Positions 46,318-54,774 of a stretch of DNA of 64,000 bases are shown here, in pieces. Each line of letters starts with the position of its first letter. Within the stretch, counting starts at the first letter, position 1. Both the position numbers and the translations under genes were made by a program. A model generated the notes under the pieces. It did not search any database. It was not told the origin of the DNA and saw only the letters and a program-made list of their open reading frames with translations. This DNA is from CAWJLE01 sp963843645 (lineage in GTDB: Bacteria > Chloroflexota > Anaerolineae > DAOTYC01), in assembly GCA_963843645.1 (NCBI GenBank), contig CAWJLE010000003.1, positions 1,612,001 to 1,676,000 of the forward strand. Direction: 5' to 3'.

Positions 46318-47043
46318 TCAACTTTTACGCAGTTGCAGCCGCTTCTTCGCAGCGCTCACGAAGATGGCACCGGGATTGCGGATACCCTCCCCTTGCTTGA
46401 TCTCCGACAAGAGCTGGAAGATGACCTCGTCTGGCAGCAGCTCGGCCAGGATGCGGAACATCTGGTGGCTGTGCGTGTCCTGGGTCACCTTCTCGATCTC
46501 GGCAACCAGGTAGTCTACCTGACCAGGCGGCTTCCTTCGCTTCTTGCCGTTTGTTTCGACAACGTTGTTTTGTTTCACTGTTTGCTGTAACGCTGTTTGT
46601 TGTGGGGGCACGTCGTTCCCTACCCGTGAGGAACCTCGTTCCCTACCGTAGGGTACGTCGTTCCCTACCCCCTCGCCCCCTCGAAACCGCAGGTGATAGA
46701 CGTTGATCTGGTTCACGCCATCGTCCGACGTCCGTTTGTCCACTAGGACGATCCCCTTCTCGATCAACCCGGCGACGCCCTTCATTACGCCGCGACGGGT
46801 CATCCCCGTGCCGCGGTCGAGCACCCGGCCGTCCTTGGTCCGGATGCCGTTGACCATTTGCGTCAGGGAGATGGCGTCACTGTTCTTCTTGAAGCCAAAG
46901 GTGCGCCGGACGATGTACAGCAGCACGCGCAGCTCGGCTTCCGACAGCACGGGCATGAGCAGGTCGAACACGTCGTCGGGTACCACCGTCCCGTTGGGGC
47001 TGGAGAAGCCTTCAAAGTGAAATGGTGGGGTAGTGTTGACCAT
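46318..47043 (-). CDS. Replication initiator-like protein with phage RepO-type winged helix
   Basis: The protein has 241 residues. The N-terminal part, 'TVVPDDVFDLLMPVLSEAELRVLLYIVRRTFGFKK' in two blocks with 'SDAISLTQM', and 'MTRRGVMKGVAGLIEKGIV', matches the winged-helix domain of phage/plasmid replication proteins. A linker rich in Gly/Asp/Val (about 125-150) is encoded by iteron-like DNA repeats. The C-terminal 80 residues resemble helicase-loader tails ('QVDYLVAEIEKVTQDTHS'). It likely opens the element's own origin. Neighbours are SSB downstream and a DNA-binding-like protein and ATPase upstream, all on one strand. Confidence 0.78.
   Translation of the reverse strand: MVNTTPPFHFEGFSSPNGTVVPDDVFDLLMPVLSEAELRVLLYIVRRTFGFKKNSDAISLTQMVNGIRTKDGRVLDRGTGMTRRGVMKGVAGLIEKGIVLVDKRTSDDGVNQINVYHLRFRGGEGVGNDVPYGRERGSSRVGNDVPPQQTALQQTVKQNNVVETNGKKRRKPPGQVDYLVAEIEKVTQDTHSHQMFRILAELLPDEVIFQLLSEIKQGEGIRNPGAIFVSAAKKRLQLRKS
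46610..46669. repeat. Three iteron-like direct repeats inside the rep gene
   Basis: ACGTCGTTCCCTACC at 46610-46624, ACCTCGTTCCCTACC at 46633-46647 and ACGTCGTTCCCTACC at 46655-46669. Spacing is 23 and 22 bp, about two helical turns. Because the spacing is not a multiple of three the middle copy is read in a different frame, so conservation is at DNA level. Confidence 0.65.
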
Positions 47044-47088
47044 AGGTCGGTTCGGCCAAACGGACGTTCGGACGATGGTCGGTTGTTA

Positions 47089-47475
47089 CTATGTTCCGTT
47101 GGAAACAAGCTCCCGCACGAGCTTCGAGCGGTCCTTGTTTCGTTCGTAGTCTTGAATCAACAGGTCCAGGGCGAGTTGGACCATCACGTTAGCCGTGATG
47201 TGTCGCCCATATTTCTTCTCGATCTCCAGCTTCATCTCCTTGAGCCACAGAATCTGGTCCACGTAGAAATCGTAGGGGCGACGTTGCACCCGCCGTTCCT
47301 TCGGACGGACGTCCGATGGCGCGTTGGTCGGCAGGTCCGCTGGTTCGTTCTCGCGTTCGTTAGAACGGTCGTCCTTGGAGACGATCGGTTCTGGAGCCTT
47401 GATCTCAGGGGGCGGGGGAGTGCTCTGTCGCTTCTCGGACTCTTGCTGGACCGCCTGCCACAATGAGTCAGACAT
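47089..47475 (-). CDS. Small element protein, possible DNA-binding or partition factor
   Basis: The protein has 128 residues: an acidic/Pro-rich disordered N-terminal 65 residues, then a basic 'RRVQRRPYDFYVDQILWLKE' and a helical C-terminus ('HITANVMVQLALDLLIQDY'). The last part resembles the helix-turn-helix of ribbon-helix-helix or replicon partition accessory proteins, but this is weak. The ATG at 47475 overlaps the end of the ATPase gene (stop 47468) and has GGAGGTG 4 nt upstream, so translation is coupled. Confidence 0.6.
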   Translation of the reverse strand: MSDSLWQAVQQESEKRQSTPPPPEIKAPEPIVSKDDRSNERENEPADLPTNAPSDVRPKERRVQRRPYDFYVDQILWLKEMKLEIEKKYGRHITANVMVQLALDLLIQDYERNKDRSKLVRELVSNGT

Positions 47476-48295
47476 GTTTCACCTCCTCGCGCAAATTCAG
47501 GTCTTCGATCACAGTGTCGATCATGGCGCCGGTGACCTCCTTCGACTGCGACGTGAACGCCTTCAGCAGGGCCAGGTCGCAGATTTTGCAGATGTCGCGC
47601 GGCAGACCCAGCGAGTGGAGGAAGATGGCATCGAGGGCCTCGGCGGTGAAGGGGTGATGTGCCTCCGGGCTCCCGGCGGCAGTGCCCCAGCGGTACTGGA
47701 TCATGTCATCCATATCGGCACGGGACAGGGAAGAGAAGGCGGACGGGAACAGGCGCGACCGTAACGACGGGAAGCGCCGGATGCTGCCCGCCAGCTCCTC
47801 CTGGCCGACCAAGATGATCATGAGCAGCACCTTCTCGTTGGTGACAAAGTTGAGCAGGTAGTGGATGAGCTTGAGGGCCTCGCGCGGCAGGTTCTGCGCC
47901 TCGTCGATGAGCAGCACCGGGAACTTGCCGGCTTGATCCTGATCGAGCAGGAACTGGTTGAAGTTCTTCAGGCTGCCGCGATAGGAGCGCTCGGTCTTGA
48001 CCTTGAACTCGTCGCAGATGGTGCGGAGCAGGGCATTGCTGGTGTTGAGGTTGGGGGCGATGATGTAGGCCACGTCGTTGCGGTCGTCGCTGTCCAGCTC
48101 CTGGGCGATCATGCGCAACAGCGAGGTCTTGCCGCTGCCGATGGGGCCGTAGAGGTAGAGCGAAGCGGAGCGCTGGCTGAGGAAGTACAGGCACTTGCCT
48201 CGGGCGTCCTTGTACTGGTCCGCCAGGTAGATGTACCGGGGTGACGGCGTCAGCGAGAAGGGCTTCTCGTTCAGTTGGAAGAAGGCTTCGTACAT
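47468..48295 (-). CDS. ExeA/TniB-like AAA ATPase
   Basis: The protein has 275 residues. It starts 'MYEAFFQLNEKPFSLTPSPR', the ExeA/GspA-type N-terminus, with Walker A 'GPIGSGKTSLL', Walker B 'LLIDEAQNL' and the sensor 'LVGQEEL'. Members of this AAA group serve as transposition or partition ATPases and in secretion; next to a Rep and a VirD4-like gene a role in element maintenance or DNA transfer is likely. The open frame extends 12 codons upstream, but the ATG at 48295 begins the conserved N-terminus and lies 6 nt after the -10, giving a leaderless message. Confidence 0.85.
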   Translation of the reverse strand: MYEAFFQLNEKPFSLTPSPRYIYLADQYKDARGKCLYFLSQRSASLYLYGPIGSGKTSLLRMIAQELDSDDRNDVAYIIAPNLNTSNALLRTICDEFKVKTERSYRGSLKNFNQFLLDQDQAGKFPVLLIDEAQNLPREALKLIHYLLNFVTNEKVLLMIILVGQEELAGSIRRFPSLRSRLFPSAFSSLSRADMDDMIQYRWGTAAGSPEAHHPFTAEALDAIFLHSLGLPRDICKICDLALLKAFTSQSKEVTGAMIDTVIEDLNLREEVKHV

Positions 48296-48301
48296 ACAAA
48301 C

Positions 48302-48331
48302 AGTGTAGGGAAAGTTGGCCCAGGTTGTCAA
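48302..48331 (-). promoter_or_regulatory. Leaderless-type promoter of the ExeA-like ATPase gene
   Basis: On the minus strand, TTGACA (48326-48331), 18-nt spacer, TACACT (48302-48307), then 6 nt, then ATG at 48295. The predicted transcription start coincides with the A of the start codon. Confidence 0.7.
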
Positions 48332-48394
48332 GGCCCAAAGCGAGTTTCGCCAGTTTCGGTGCTGACGCCAGAAGTTGGGCGAGTTCGGGGCCGA

Positions 48395-48423
48395 TTGAAA
48401 GCCGCTCGGCCAGCCGCTAGAAT
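48395..48423 (+). promoter_or_regulatory. Leaderless-type promoter of the VirD4/TraD-like gene
   Basis: TTGAAA (48395-48400), 17-nt spacer, TAGAAT (48418-48423), then 6 nt, then ATG at 48430. It is divergent from the ATPase promoter 63 bp away. Confidence 0.7.
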
Positions 48424-48429
48424 GGTGAC

Positions 48430-49758
48430 ATGCCCCTTTTCCCTGCCCAGCAAGACAATCTCGTCGTCGGCCATATCGGCCCGTTGTCGTTCCTGCCCAA
48501 GTGCACGATCCGCCAGCAGGACCGCGCCGCGCACACCTACGTGGTGGGCATCACCGGGCAGGGCAAGAGCAAGCTCCTGCAGCACATGCTGCTCCAGGAC
48601 GTCACCCGCGGCCGAGGCTGCGGCCTCCTGGACCCGCACTCCGACCTGGCCTCAGATACGTTGCGCCACCTGGCCTCGCACGGTCGAACCCGCGATCGAC
48701 CGTACCTGGCCGAGCCGCAGAACGCCGAGCGTATCGTCTACTTCGACCCCAGCCGCACCGACTTCATCCTGCCATTCAACGTGCTGATTACGCCGTTCGG
48801 GGTCTATGAGACCGCCCAGAACATCGTCGAGGCTTTCCGCCGCACCTGGCCGGAGAGCCTGTCGGAGGCGCCGCAGTTCTCGAACATCGCCCTCGCGGCG
48901 CTGATCGCGCTCATCGAGAACCGGCGGACGCTGATCGAGATGCACCGCCTGCTGACCGACCAAGACTTCCGCGAGGAATTGCTCGACAACGTCACCAACC
49001 CGGAGGTGGTGGCCTTCTTCCACGACCGGTACGATCGGTGGGGGAGGGAAGCGCCCTTGATGCGGGAGTCGACCTTGAACAAGGTGGCGGCGTTCACCTT
49101 CAACCCGCAATTGCGCTACATCCTGGGGAGCAGAGAGAACGCGCTGGACTTCCGGCGCATCATGGACGAGGGCAAGGTGCTGATCGTCGACCTGGGCCGC
49201 TGCGACCCGGAGACGCGCCGCTTGCTCGGCAGCCTGATTGTGACCGGACTGGAGCTGGCGGCGCTGAGCCGCAAGGACATCGAGCGGGTGGAGGATCGCC
49301 GCCCGTTCCACTTCTACATCGACGAGTTTCAGGACTTCTGCGCCAACGCCGGTTCGGTCAAGACCTTCGCCCAGATTCTGTCCGAGTGCCGCAAGTTCGG
49401 CCTGCACCTGACCCTGGCTCACCAGACGCTGAGCCAACTGGACCAGCGGATGATCGGCGCCCTGGGCAATATCCAGACGAAGATCGTGTTCGCCGTGGAC
49501 CGCAGCGACGCCGAAATCCTGGCCCGCAAGCTGTTCATGGTGGACGGCGAGCGGGTGAAGCACATGGTACGCGACGAGCCGCAGCAGGACCGCACCCATC
49601 CCATCTTCTACTCGTTGCAGGAGGAATGGGAGAAGTGCGTGCAGACGATCCAGAACCTGCGGCCGTCGGCACGCGCTGGTGAAGACGCAGGGCAGGGGAG
49701 TGAGATTCATCGGAACTGTACGGATCGACGACAAAGGCTGCGACGAAATGCAACTTGA
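48430..49758 (+). CDS. VirD4/TraD-like conjugative coupling ATPase (TraG/HerA superfamily)
   Basis: The protein has 442 residues. Walker A is G40-ITGQGKS47, followed by 'GLLDPHSDLASDTL' (the conserved post-Walker DPHGD-type box), 'VYFDPSRTDFILPFNVL', and Walker B 'FYIDEFQDF' near 297 with 'LSECRKFGLHLTLAHQTLSQL'. These are hallmarks of coupling proteins that pump DNA in conjugation. There is no N-terminal membrane anchor, so it is a soluble form like those on Chloroflexota and actinobacterial elements. The last 30 residues (Arg/Gly-rich) do not look conserved and the true end may be altered by an indel. Confidence 0.8.
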   Translation: MPLFPAQQDNLVVGHIGPLSFLPKCTIRQQDRAAHTYVVGITGQGKSKLLQHMLLQDVTRGRGCGLLDPHSDLASDTLRHLASHGRTRDRPYLAEPQNAERIVYFDPSRTDFILPFNVLITPFGVYETAQNIVEAFRRTWPESLSEAPQFSNIALAALIALIENRRTLIEMHRLLTDQDFREELLDNVTNPEVVAFFHDRYDRWGREAPLMRESTLNKVAAFTFNPQLRYILGSRENALDFRRIMDEGKVLIVDLGRCDPETRRLLGSLIVTGLELAALSRKDIERVEDRRPFHFYIDEFQDFCANAGSVKTFAQILSECRKFGLHLTLAHQTLSQLDQRMIGALGNIQTKIVFAVDRSDAEILARKLFMVDGERVKHMVRDEPQQDRTHPIFYSLQEEWEKCVQTIQNLRPSARAGEDAGQGSEIHRNCTDRRQRLRRNAT

Positions 49759-50195
49759 GGCGCTCAAGAGCACTCTCGCCGGCAGGACCGGCGTTCACTG
49801 CCAGAGGACTTGTCACGTGCCGGCAGGGACCAGCCCAGGCGCAAAAAGGCAGGCGAGAGCGGTTCCCATCTTCTGGGAGCAAGCAGGGTAGAACGAAGTA
49901 TGACAGATCTCGACCATGTGACCAGGGCTAACGAATCTGAGTAAATTTTAGGTAGAATAGGCTACCGGTCTTGTGGCAGGGAGGACAGCGTATGTCGGAA
50001 CTCAGTCAGTCGCTGTTCGTGAAGCACTTCGGGACTTGCCTGATCCGCGTGTGGGTACACTAGACACCACCCAATTAGAGGCTCTCGACTGGCTGAACAC
50101 CGCGCTACCAGTATACAGCCGGCCGGTTTCTTCATGAACGAACCACGCCGCAGACGCGGTCACCTGTTAGAATTGACCCACCTAGGCATAGGCTC
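49759..50195. other. 437-bp gap with only doubtful short frames
   Basis: A possible 23-codon frame starts at ATG 49992 after GGGAGG. A second frame over the same stretch reads 'AVREALRDLPDPRVGTLDT' and 'LEALDWLNTALPVYSRPVSS', which is protein-like, so a small gene with one missing base is possible. I see no terminator or RNA gene. Confidence 0.25.
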
Positions 50196-50224
50196 TTGAC
50201 ATTTACGCACATTCGTGCTAATGT
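50196..50224 (+). promoter_or_regulatory. Promoter of the CLCA-like operon
   Basis: TTGACA (50196-50201), 17-nt spacer, TAATGT (50219-50224). The leader to the GTG at 50291 is about 60 nt. Confidence 0.8.
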
Positions 50225-50290
50225 ATGTTTGTTTCTTTCAAATATATTCTAATACACGATTAGCACGAGTGGAAAGGTGGATCCCTGTTC

Positions 50291-50929
50291 GTGGCTTCGT
50301 CCTCAAGGCACGACGGGCTAGGAAGCAGTCTAGAAAAACTCTTCGCGCTCGTACCTTTGCCCCGAGTCTTCTTCGGATTGCTCTCCGTTTGCATAATGGC
50401 TACCGCCATTGGCTTCGCGTGTCAGGCTCCGCCGGCGCGGTCGGTTTCTGGACTGCCGGACGCTGCCGACAGCTCTGTGAGCCGGACACCCCAACGTCAA
50501 CTTACCGCGGTTATCTTTCCCGTGACTCAGGATTTTTTCCGAGCCACGATCTCTGCAACAGGCGAGCCCCTCTTGATGCAGCCAGTAACGCTGACGCTGG
50601 CTATCGCTCCCCTTGCTGATTGTATGTCCACCACCATCACGCTGTTCCTGCCCGATTCTGTAGAGTTGCTGTCGGGCGAGCTCGAGCAGCGCATAGGACC
50701 TGTCAGACGCGGCGACACCTTCGCTTTCAAAGTTACTCTCCGTTCACTGCAACCAGGTGAGTCTAGGCTACGTGTCTATGTACACAGCACCCTCCCCGAC
50801 GGCCATGAGCAAGCACGCACTTACTTTGCGTTTCTCTCATCTTCAAAAGACCGCGGATTGTTCAGTTCAAAAACCGTTGGCGTTCAAACCATTCCCAGCC
50901 AACAGTATCCAGCGCAAGGAGGCCATTGA
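50291..50929 (+). CDS. Secreted or membrane-anchored beta-sandwich protein, partner of the CLCA-like protein
   Basis: The protein has 212 residues from a GTG. A hydrophobic segment (about 25-44) ending in a Cys ('IGFACQAPP') could be a signal or lipoprotein anchor, though the lipobox is imperfect. The mature part contains 'LMQPVTLTLAI', 'LQPGESRLRVYVHS' and 'ARTYFAFLSS', matching 'LNQPLRLAFRI', 'TQPGEKRIRAYVDG' and 'TQAYFFFLTA' at the N-terminus of the next protein. The two therefore share a homologous domain. The stop overlaps the next start (TGATG), so they are translationally coupled. The AAAGGTGG site is 11 nt upstream, so the start is not certain. Confidence 0.7.
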   Translation: MASSSRHDGLGSSLEKLFALVPLPRVFFGLLSVCIMATAIGFACQAPPARSVSGLPDAADSSVSRTPQRQLTAVIFPVTQDFFRATISATGEPLLMQPVTLTLAIAPLADCMSTTITLFLPDSVELLSGELEQRIGPVRRGDTFAFKVTLRSLQPGESRLRVYVHSTLPDGHEQARTYFAFLSSSKDRGLFSSKTVGVQTIPSQQYPAQGGH

Positions 50930-53900
50930 TGAGAATCGCTCAATCCATCCTAACTGTGCTCACTCTTCTCCTTATACTGGACCTGGCATTCTCAACAATG
51001 CCGACACTGGCTATGCCAGCGCCGCGATGGAATGCAGCAGTTCGGACCGAGGTATTCAACGGGACCTTTACCGCGGTTCCCGAACCAACCCTGAACCAAC
51101 CTCTGCGGTTGGCTTTCCGTATCAGGCCAATCACGGCTTTCGTGGCAGTTCGCCTCCAGTTGTTTCTGTCGGACGATATTACGTCGAGCGACGGCAATCT
51201 GGTGTGGCAAGGGCCGGTGGAGAGACTGGCCGAGGCATCGTTGGTTACCAACATTACCGTAACACAGCCCGGCGAGAAAAGAATCAGGGCCTATGTCGAT
51301 GGACAGGATAGCGAGGGAAACAGGATCACTCAAGCCTATTTCTTCTTCCTGACCGCGACTCCGACCGGCGGGTTGGCGCGCGTGCGTCCGCGTACCGCTA
51401 TGTCACTGCAGAACCTCTCGCAAGCCGAAGTAGTTGAGGCTCTTAAACAGATACCCGGGCAGCTGCCTTCCGAGGCTTCGCCGGGAGTGATGCCCCAATC
51501 GAAGAATGTCACCATACTCGGCCATTGGCAATATGAGGAGGATAGCGGGACAATTAAACCTATTCGTCGTGCCCTGGTTGAGCTTTGGGAAGATGGCGCA
51601 ATATCCGCGGCCGGGTCCACCCACACAGACGATACAGGCTATTACTCTTTCAACTACAACGCATCCGGTACTAAGAACGTGTATGTCAAAGTTTGGAATG
51701 AGAACGAAGCGGCGAAAGTCAGTCCCGAGAACCTCCTCGGTCTTTCATATTGGGGGAGGACTCCGTCCGTTGCGGTTTCCGAGAACGACGGGACAAAGGA
51801 CATGGGCGCCTGGTACTTCTCGGCGGATTACCCCAACTGGCAAGCGATGGACTACGTTCTCGACGAGGCCGTGTGGATCAACAGTCGCGTCAATTGGACG
51901 CGCTCACAGGTGAACGTGCTCTACCCAAAGGAGGATTGGCCCCACAGTCACGGGGATGGGATTGATCTGCCAGATAAAGCGACGGCATACTGGAGCCGAA
52001 ATACTATCGTACACGAATACGCCCACTGTGTCATGTACGCGGCCTACGGCAACGGATCGCCCCCCGGCGGCGGTGGGGCACATGCTATTTGGTCCGAAGA
52101 GGTCGGCTTCACAGACTTGCTCAAGACAAGAGGCTGGCTGGTCCCGTCGAATGAGGGATTTGCCCTTATCGAGGGGTGGGCCGAGTTCATGCAAGCGGCC
52201 GTCGACAACAATCCAGACAACACAGCAGATGAGTCGCCACAAGGTGACCTTGATGGCGACGGGACCAAGGGCACGGCGACTCTGCAGTTCAGTGGCAGCC
52301 AATGGCAAGTTGTCTTTGCAGATTCAGATGACAGCCGCTGGAGGAATATTGAGAGCAACGAATGGTGGATGGGCGGAGATTATGACAGCACCAATAACAG
52401 CGGAAGCATCGTCGAGGGCGGGGTAGCCAGCATCTTGTGGGACATCTTCGATGAGAGGAACGACGACGATGTGTACGACGGTTTTGGGACGCTATGGGCC
52501 GTCATAGCAAACGATCGCCCCGACGATGTCATCCAGTTGCGAGCGCACTATCTCCAGCGGGCCCCGGACCGCGAAAACGGTCTGTGCACGATCTATTCCA
52601 CTCATGGTATTCCGTGCTTCAACATCCTGGCGCCCACCACGACCAGAGTTGCGTACGCCGGACCAAACACCAGCCCTAACAAGATGTCAATCCGTGTCGT
52701 GACGGACTACGGCTTGCCAAAGAGCCAGTTCACGGTGCGTATCGGGAGCAAGTCAGCTTCCATTGTCACTTTCTACGAAGCCAAAGGCCGGTACACTCTT
52801 GAGGTGCTACCGCCAACGCAATCGAGTAATGGCCTGTATTCTCTCATGGTGAGTACAACGCAGCCCAGCCGAATGGATTCGGAAGCAAATGCCGTCCAAT
52901 ACGCCAGCACGAATAACGTAGACGCGATGCTGCTCTTGGACCATTCCGGCAGCATGTATGACTACCTACCGTTGGCTCAAGACGCCGCCAAGCAGTTTGT
53001 TGACCTTATGCATGAGAATGACATGGTGGGAGTGAGCAGTTTCTCCGACTACGGCACTTTAGACTATGGATTGTCCACAATTGAGCCCGCATCGGGGGCC
53101 ACCGCCTTCTCTGACAATCTGGAAAGTGGCACAGGCAAATGGACTATGGACTCCCCCGGGGGGCTGATCACAAATGACTACAGCAGCCCCACCCATTGTT
53201 GGACAGACAGCCCCGGCGGCGACTATAGCAACTACGCGAATGTCTCCCTCACTTCGATCCCCTTCAGCCTCGCATCAATCGCAAGCCCGATCATTCGTTT
53301 CCGCACGCACTACGCTCTCGAACAGGGCTACGACAAGGGCTACGTGGAGGCCTCGTCCGACGGCGGCGCCTCTTGGACTTCACTGGGTTATGTGACCGGT
53401 TCACAGTCGAGTTGGACCACGAAGACATTCCGGATGTCCGGCTTTGGCGGGTCGCCCTCCGTCCGTATCAGGTTCAGACTCCAGACTGACCTCAGCGTTG
53501 TGTATGATGGCTGGTATATTGACGACATAGGGGTTACCGCCGGCTCGGTCAGAGAAGAGGCCAAGGGTGCTATTGACGCGATCGTCCCCACAAATAACAC
53601 CTCGATTGGAGCTGGTCTTCAAACCTCCCAGAGCGAACTATTGACTAAGGGGAACAATGCTCATCCGTGGGCTGTTGTCCTGTTGAGTGATGGTTACGAA
53701 AATACTGAGCCGCTCGTGGCCGGCGTTTTGCCAGCGATCAAGTCCACCAAAACGGTGGTTCACACGGTCGCCCTCGGCTCAGCTTCAGATGAGTCCCTGC
53801 TGATGGACATTGCTTCCCAGACCGCAGGCACTTACAGCATGGCTCCCGGCGCTGAACAGCTGGCCGGAATATACAATACTATCGCTGGAGCTGTGAGCAA

Positions 53901-54774
53901 CCAACAAACCCTGTTCCTGGAAAAAGGGACGGCTAGCCAGGGTGTAACGGACGAAAAGAGCGTGGTCGTCGACTCGACGCTATCAGAGGTCACGTTCTCA
54001 CTGAGTTGGTCGAATAGTGCGAGTCACCTCGACCTGACCCTGGCAAAACCTAGCGGCAGCGTAATTGACCCGACGAGCGCCGCGTCCGACCCCTATATTG
54101 AGTACGTGAGCGGCGCAACCTACGTCTACTATCGGATCAAGACGCCTACACTGATCGCTGGAGTCTGGAAGATGCGGATCACTGGCGGATCGGTAACATC
54201 TTCGAAGCTCATCGTGGCCTCGGGTAGCGGAGAGCCATACACGGCTATCGTCACCGGGCAAGGGCAGCTCACTATCCACTCCTATCTTGACAAAGACAGC
54301 TACCTCACTGGCCAGCCAATTCAAATGAGTGTAACCCTGGCTGACTCCCAACCAATTCTGGGCGCAAGCGTGACGGTTGAAATTGGGCCACCTTCTCGGA
54401 CCACGCTTCAGCAGTGGCGTTCTCAATGGCCAGAAGCTCATGGTGATACAGCCCCAAGTGCGGAACAGGTTGCCCAAGTGAGAGCATCGAAGGGCAGCAG
54501 CGAACGTCCCGCTTCGTCTGGTTTGACTCTTTTCGATGATGGCGCGCATGGCGACGGGGCTGCCGCTGACGGCGTCTATGGCAATACGCTGACCAGTACG
54601 TTCACAACGGTCCCCGGAACCTATGTCTTTGGCTTCGAGGCCTCCGGGCATTCGAATTCTGGCCAGGTGTTTATGCGACAAAGTCAGAATTCTGTCTTCG
54701 TCGCCGAAGACCCCAGTGTCAGCACTAGCCTCAAAATCTACTTGCCGACAATCGATCTCAATCACGCACAATAG
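50929..54774 (+). CDS. CLCA-like secreted metallopeptidase with VWA domain split by an inserted jelly-roll domain
   Basis: The protein has 1281 residues. Signal peptide (1-29), N-terminal beta domain shared with the upstream protein (40-150), and a Cna-B/transthyretin-like unit (about 190-275). A zinc peptidase follows with H362-E-Y-A-H366 and E415-G-W-A-E419. The VWA domain has MIDAS D671-H-S673-G-S675, 'NNTSIGAGL' and D921 ('LLSDGYEN'), but residues about 726-868 are an inserted MAM/immune-inhibitor-A-like module ('DNLESGTGKWTMDSPGG', 'GYVEASSDGGASW', 'DGWYIDDIGVTA'). The C-terminus has a 'LFDDGAHGDGAAADGVYGN' unit. Peptidase plus VWA plus this C-terminal unit is the CLCA plan. The ATG follows AAGGAGG by 5 nt. 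GC content is visibly lower than in neighbours. Confidence 0.8.
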   Translation: MRIAQSILTVLTLLLILDLAFSTMPTLAMPAPRWNAAVRTEVFNGTFTAVPEPTLNQPLRLAFRIRPITAFVAVRLQLFLSDDITSSDGNLVWQGPVERLAEASLVTNITVTQPGEKRIRAYVDGQDSEGNRITQAYFFFLTATPTGGLARVRPRTAMSLQNLSQAEVVEALKQIPGQLPSEASPGVMPQSKNVTILGHWQYEEDSGTIKPIRRALVELWEDGAISAAGSTHTDDTGYYSFNYNASGTKNVYVKVWNENEAAKVSPENLLGLSYWGRTPSVAVSENDGTKDMGAWYFSADYPNWQAMDYVLDEAVWINSRVNWTRSQVNVLYPKEDWPHSHGDGIDLPDKATAYWSRNTIVHEYAHCVMYAAYGNGSPPGGGGAHAIWSEEVGFTDLLKTRGWLVPSNEGFALIEGWAEFMQAAVDNNPDNTADESPQGDLDGDGTKGTATLQFSGSQWQVVFADSDDSRWRNIESNEWWMGGDYDSTNNSGSIVEGGVASILWDIFDERNDDDVYDGFGTLWAVIANDRPDDVIQLRAHYLQRAPDRENGLCTIYSTHGIPCFNILAPTTTRVAYAGPNTSPNKMSIRVVTDYGLPKSQFTVRIGSKSASIVTFYEAKGRYTLEVLPPTQSSNGLYSLMVSTTQPSRMDSEANAVQYASTNNVDAMLLLDHSGSMYDYLPLAQDAAKQFVDLMHENDMVGVSSFSDYGTLDYGLSTIEPASGATAFSDNLESGTGKWTMDSPGGLITNDYSSPTHCWTDSPGGDYSNYANVSLTSIPFSLASIASPIIRFRTHYALEQGYDKGYVEASSDGGASWTSLGYVTGSQSSWTTKTFRMSGFGGSPSVRIRFRLQTDLSVVYDGWYIDDIGVTAGSVREEAKGAIDAIVPTNNTSIGAGLQTSQSELLTKGNNAHPWAVVLLSDGYENTEPLVAGVLPAIKSTKTVVHTVALGSASDESLLMDIASQTAGTYSMAPGAEQLAGIYNTIAGAVSNQQTLFLEKGTASQGVTDEKSVVVDSTLSEVTFSLSWSNSASHLDLTLAKPSGSVIDPTSAASDPYIEYVSGATYVYYRIKTPTLIAGVWKMRITGGSVTSSKLIVASGSGEPYTAIVTGQGQLTIHSYLDKDSYLTGQPIQMSVTLADSQPILGASVTVEIGPPSRTTLQQWRSQWPEAHGDTAPSAEQVAQVRASKGSSERPASSGLTLFDDGAHGDGAAADGVYGNTLTSTFTTVPGTYVFGFEASGHSNSGQVFMRQSQNSVFVAEDPSVSTSLKIYLPTIDLNHAQ

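Noticed and set aside
50215..50619. Alternative frame over the start of the CLCA-operon first gene
   Set aside because: It starts inside the -10 region and has no homology, while the 50291 frame shares a domain with the next protein.
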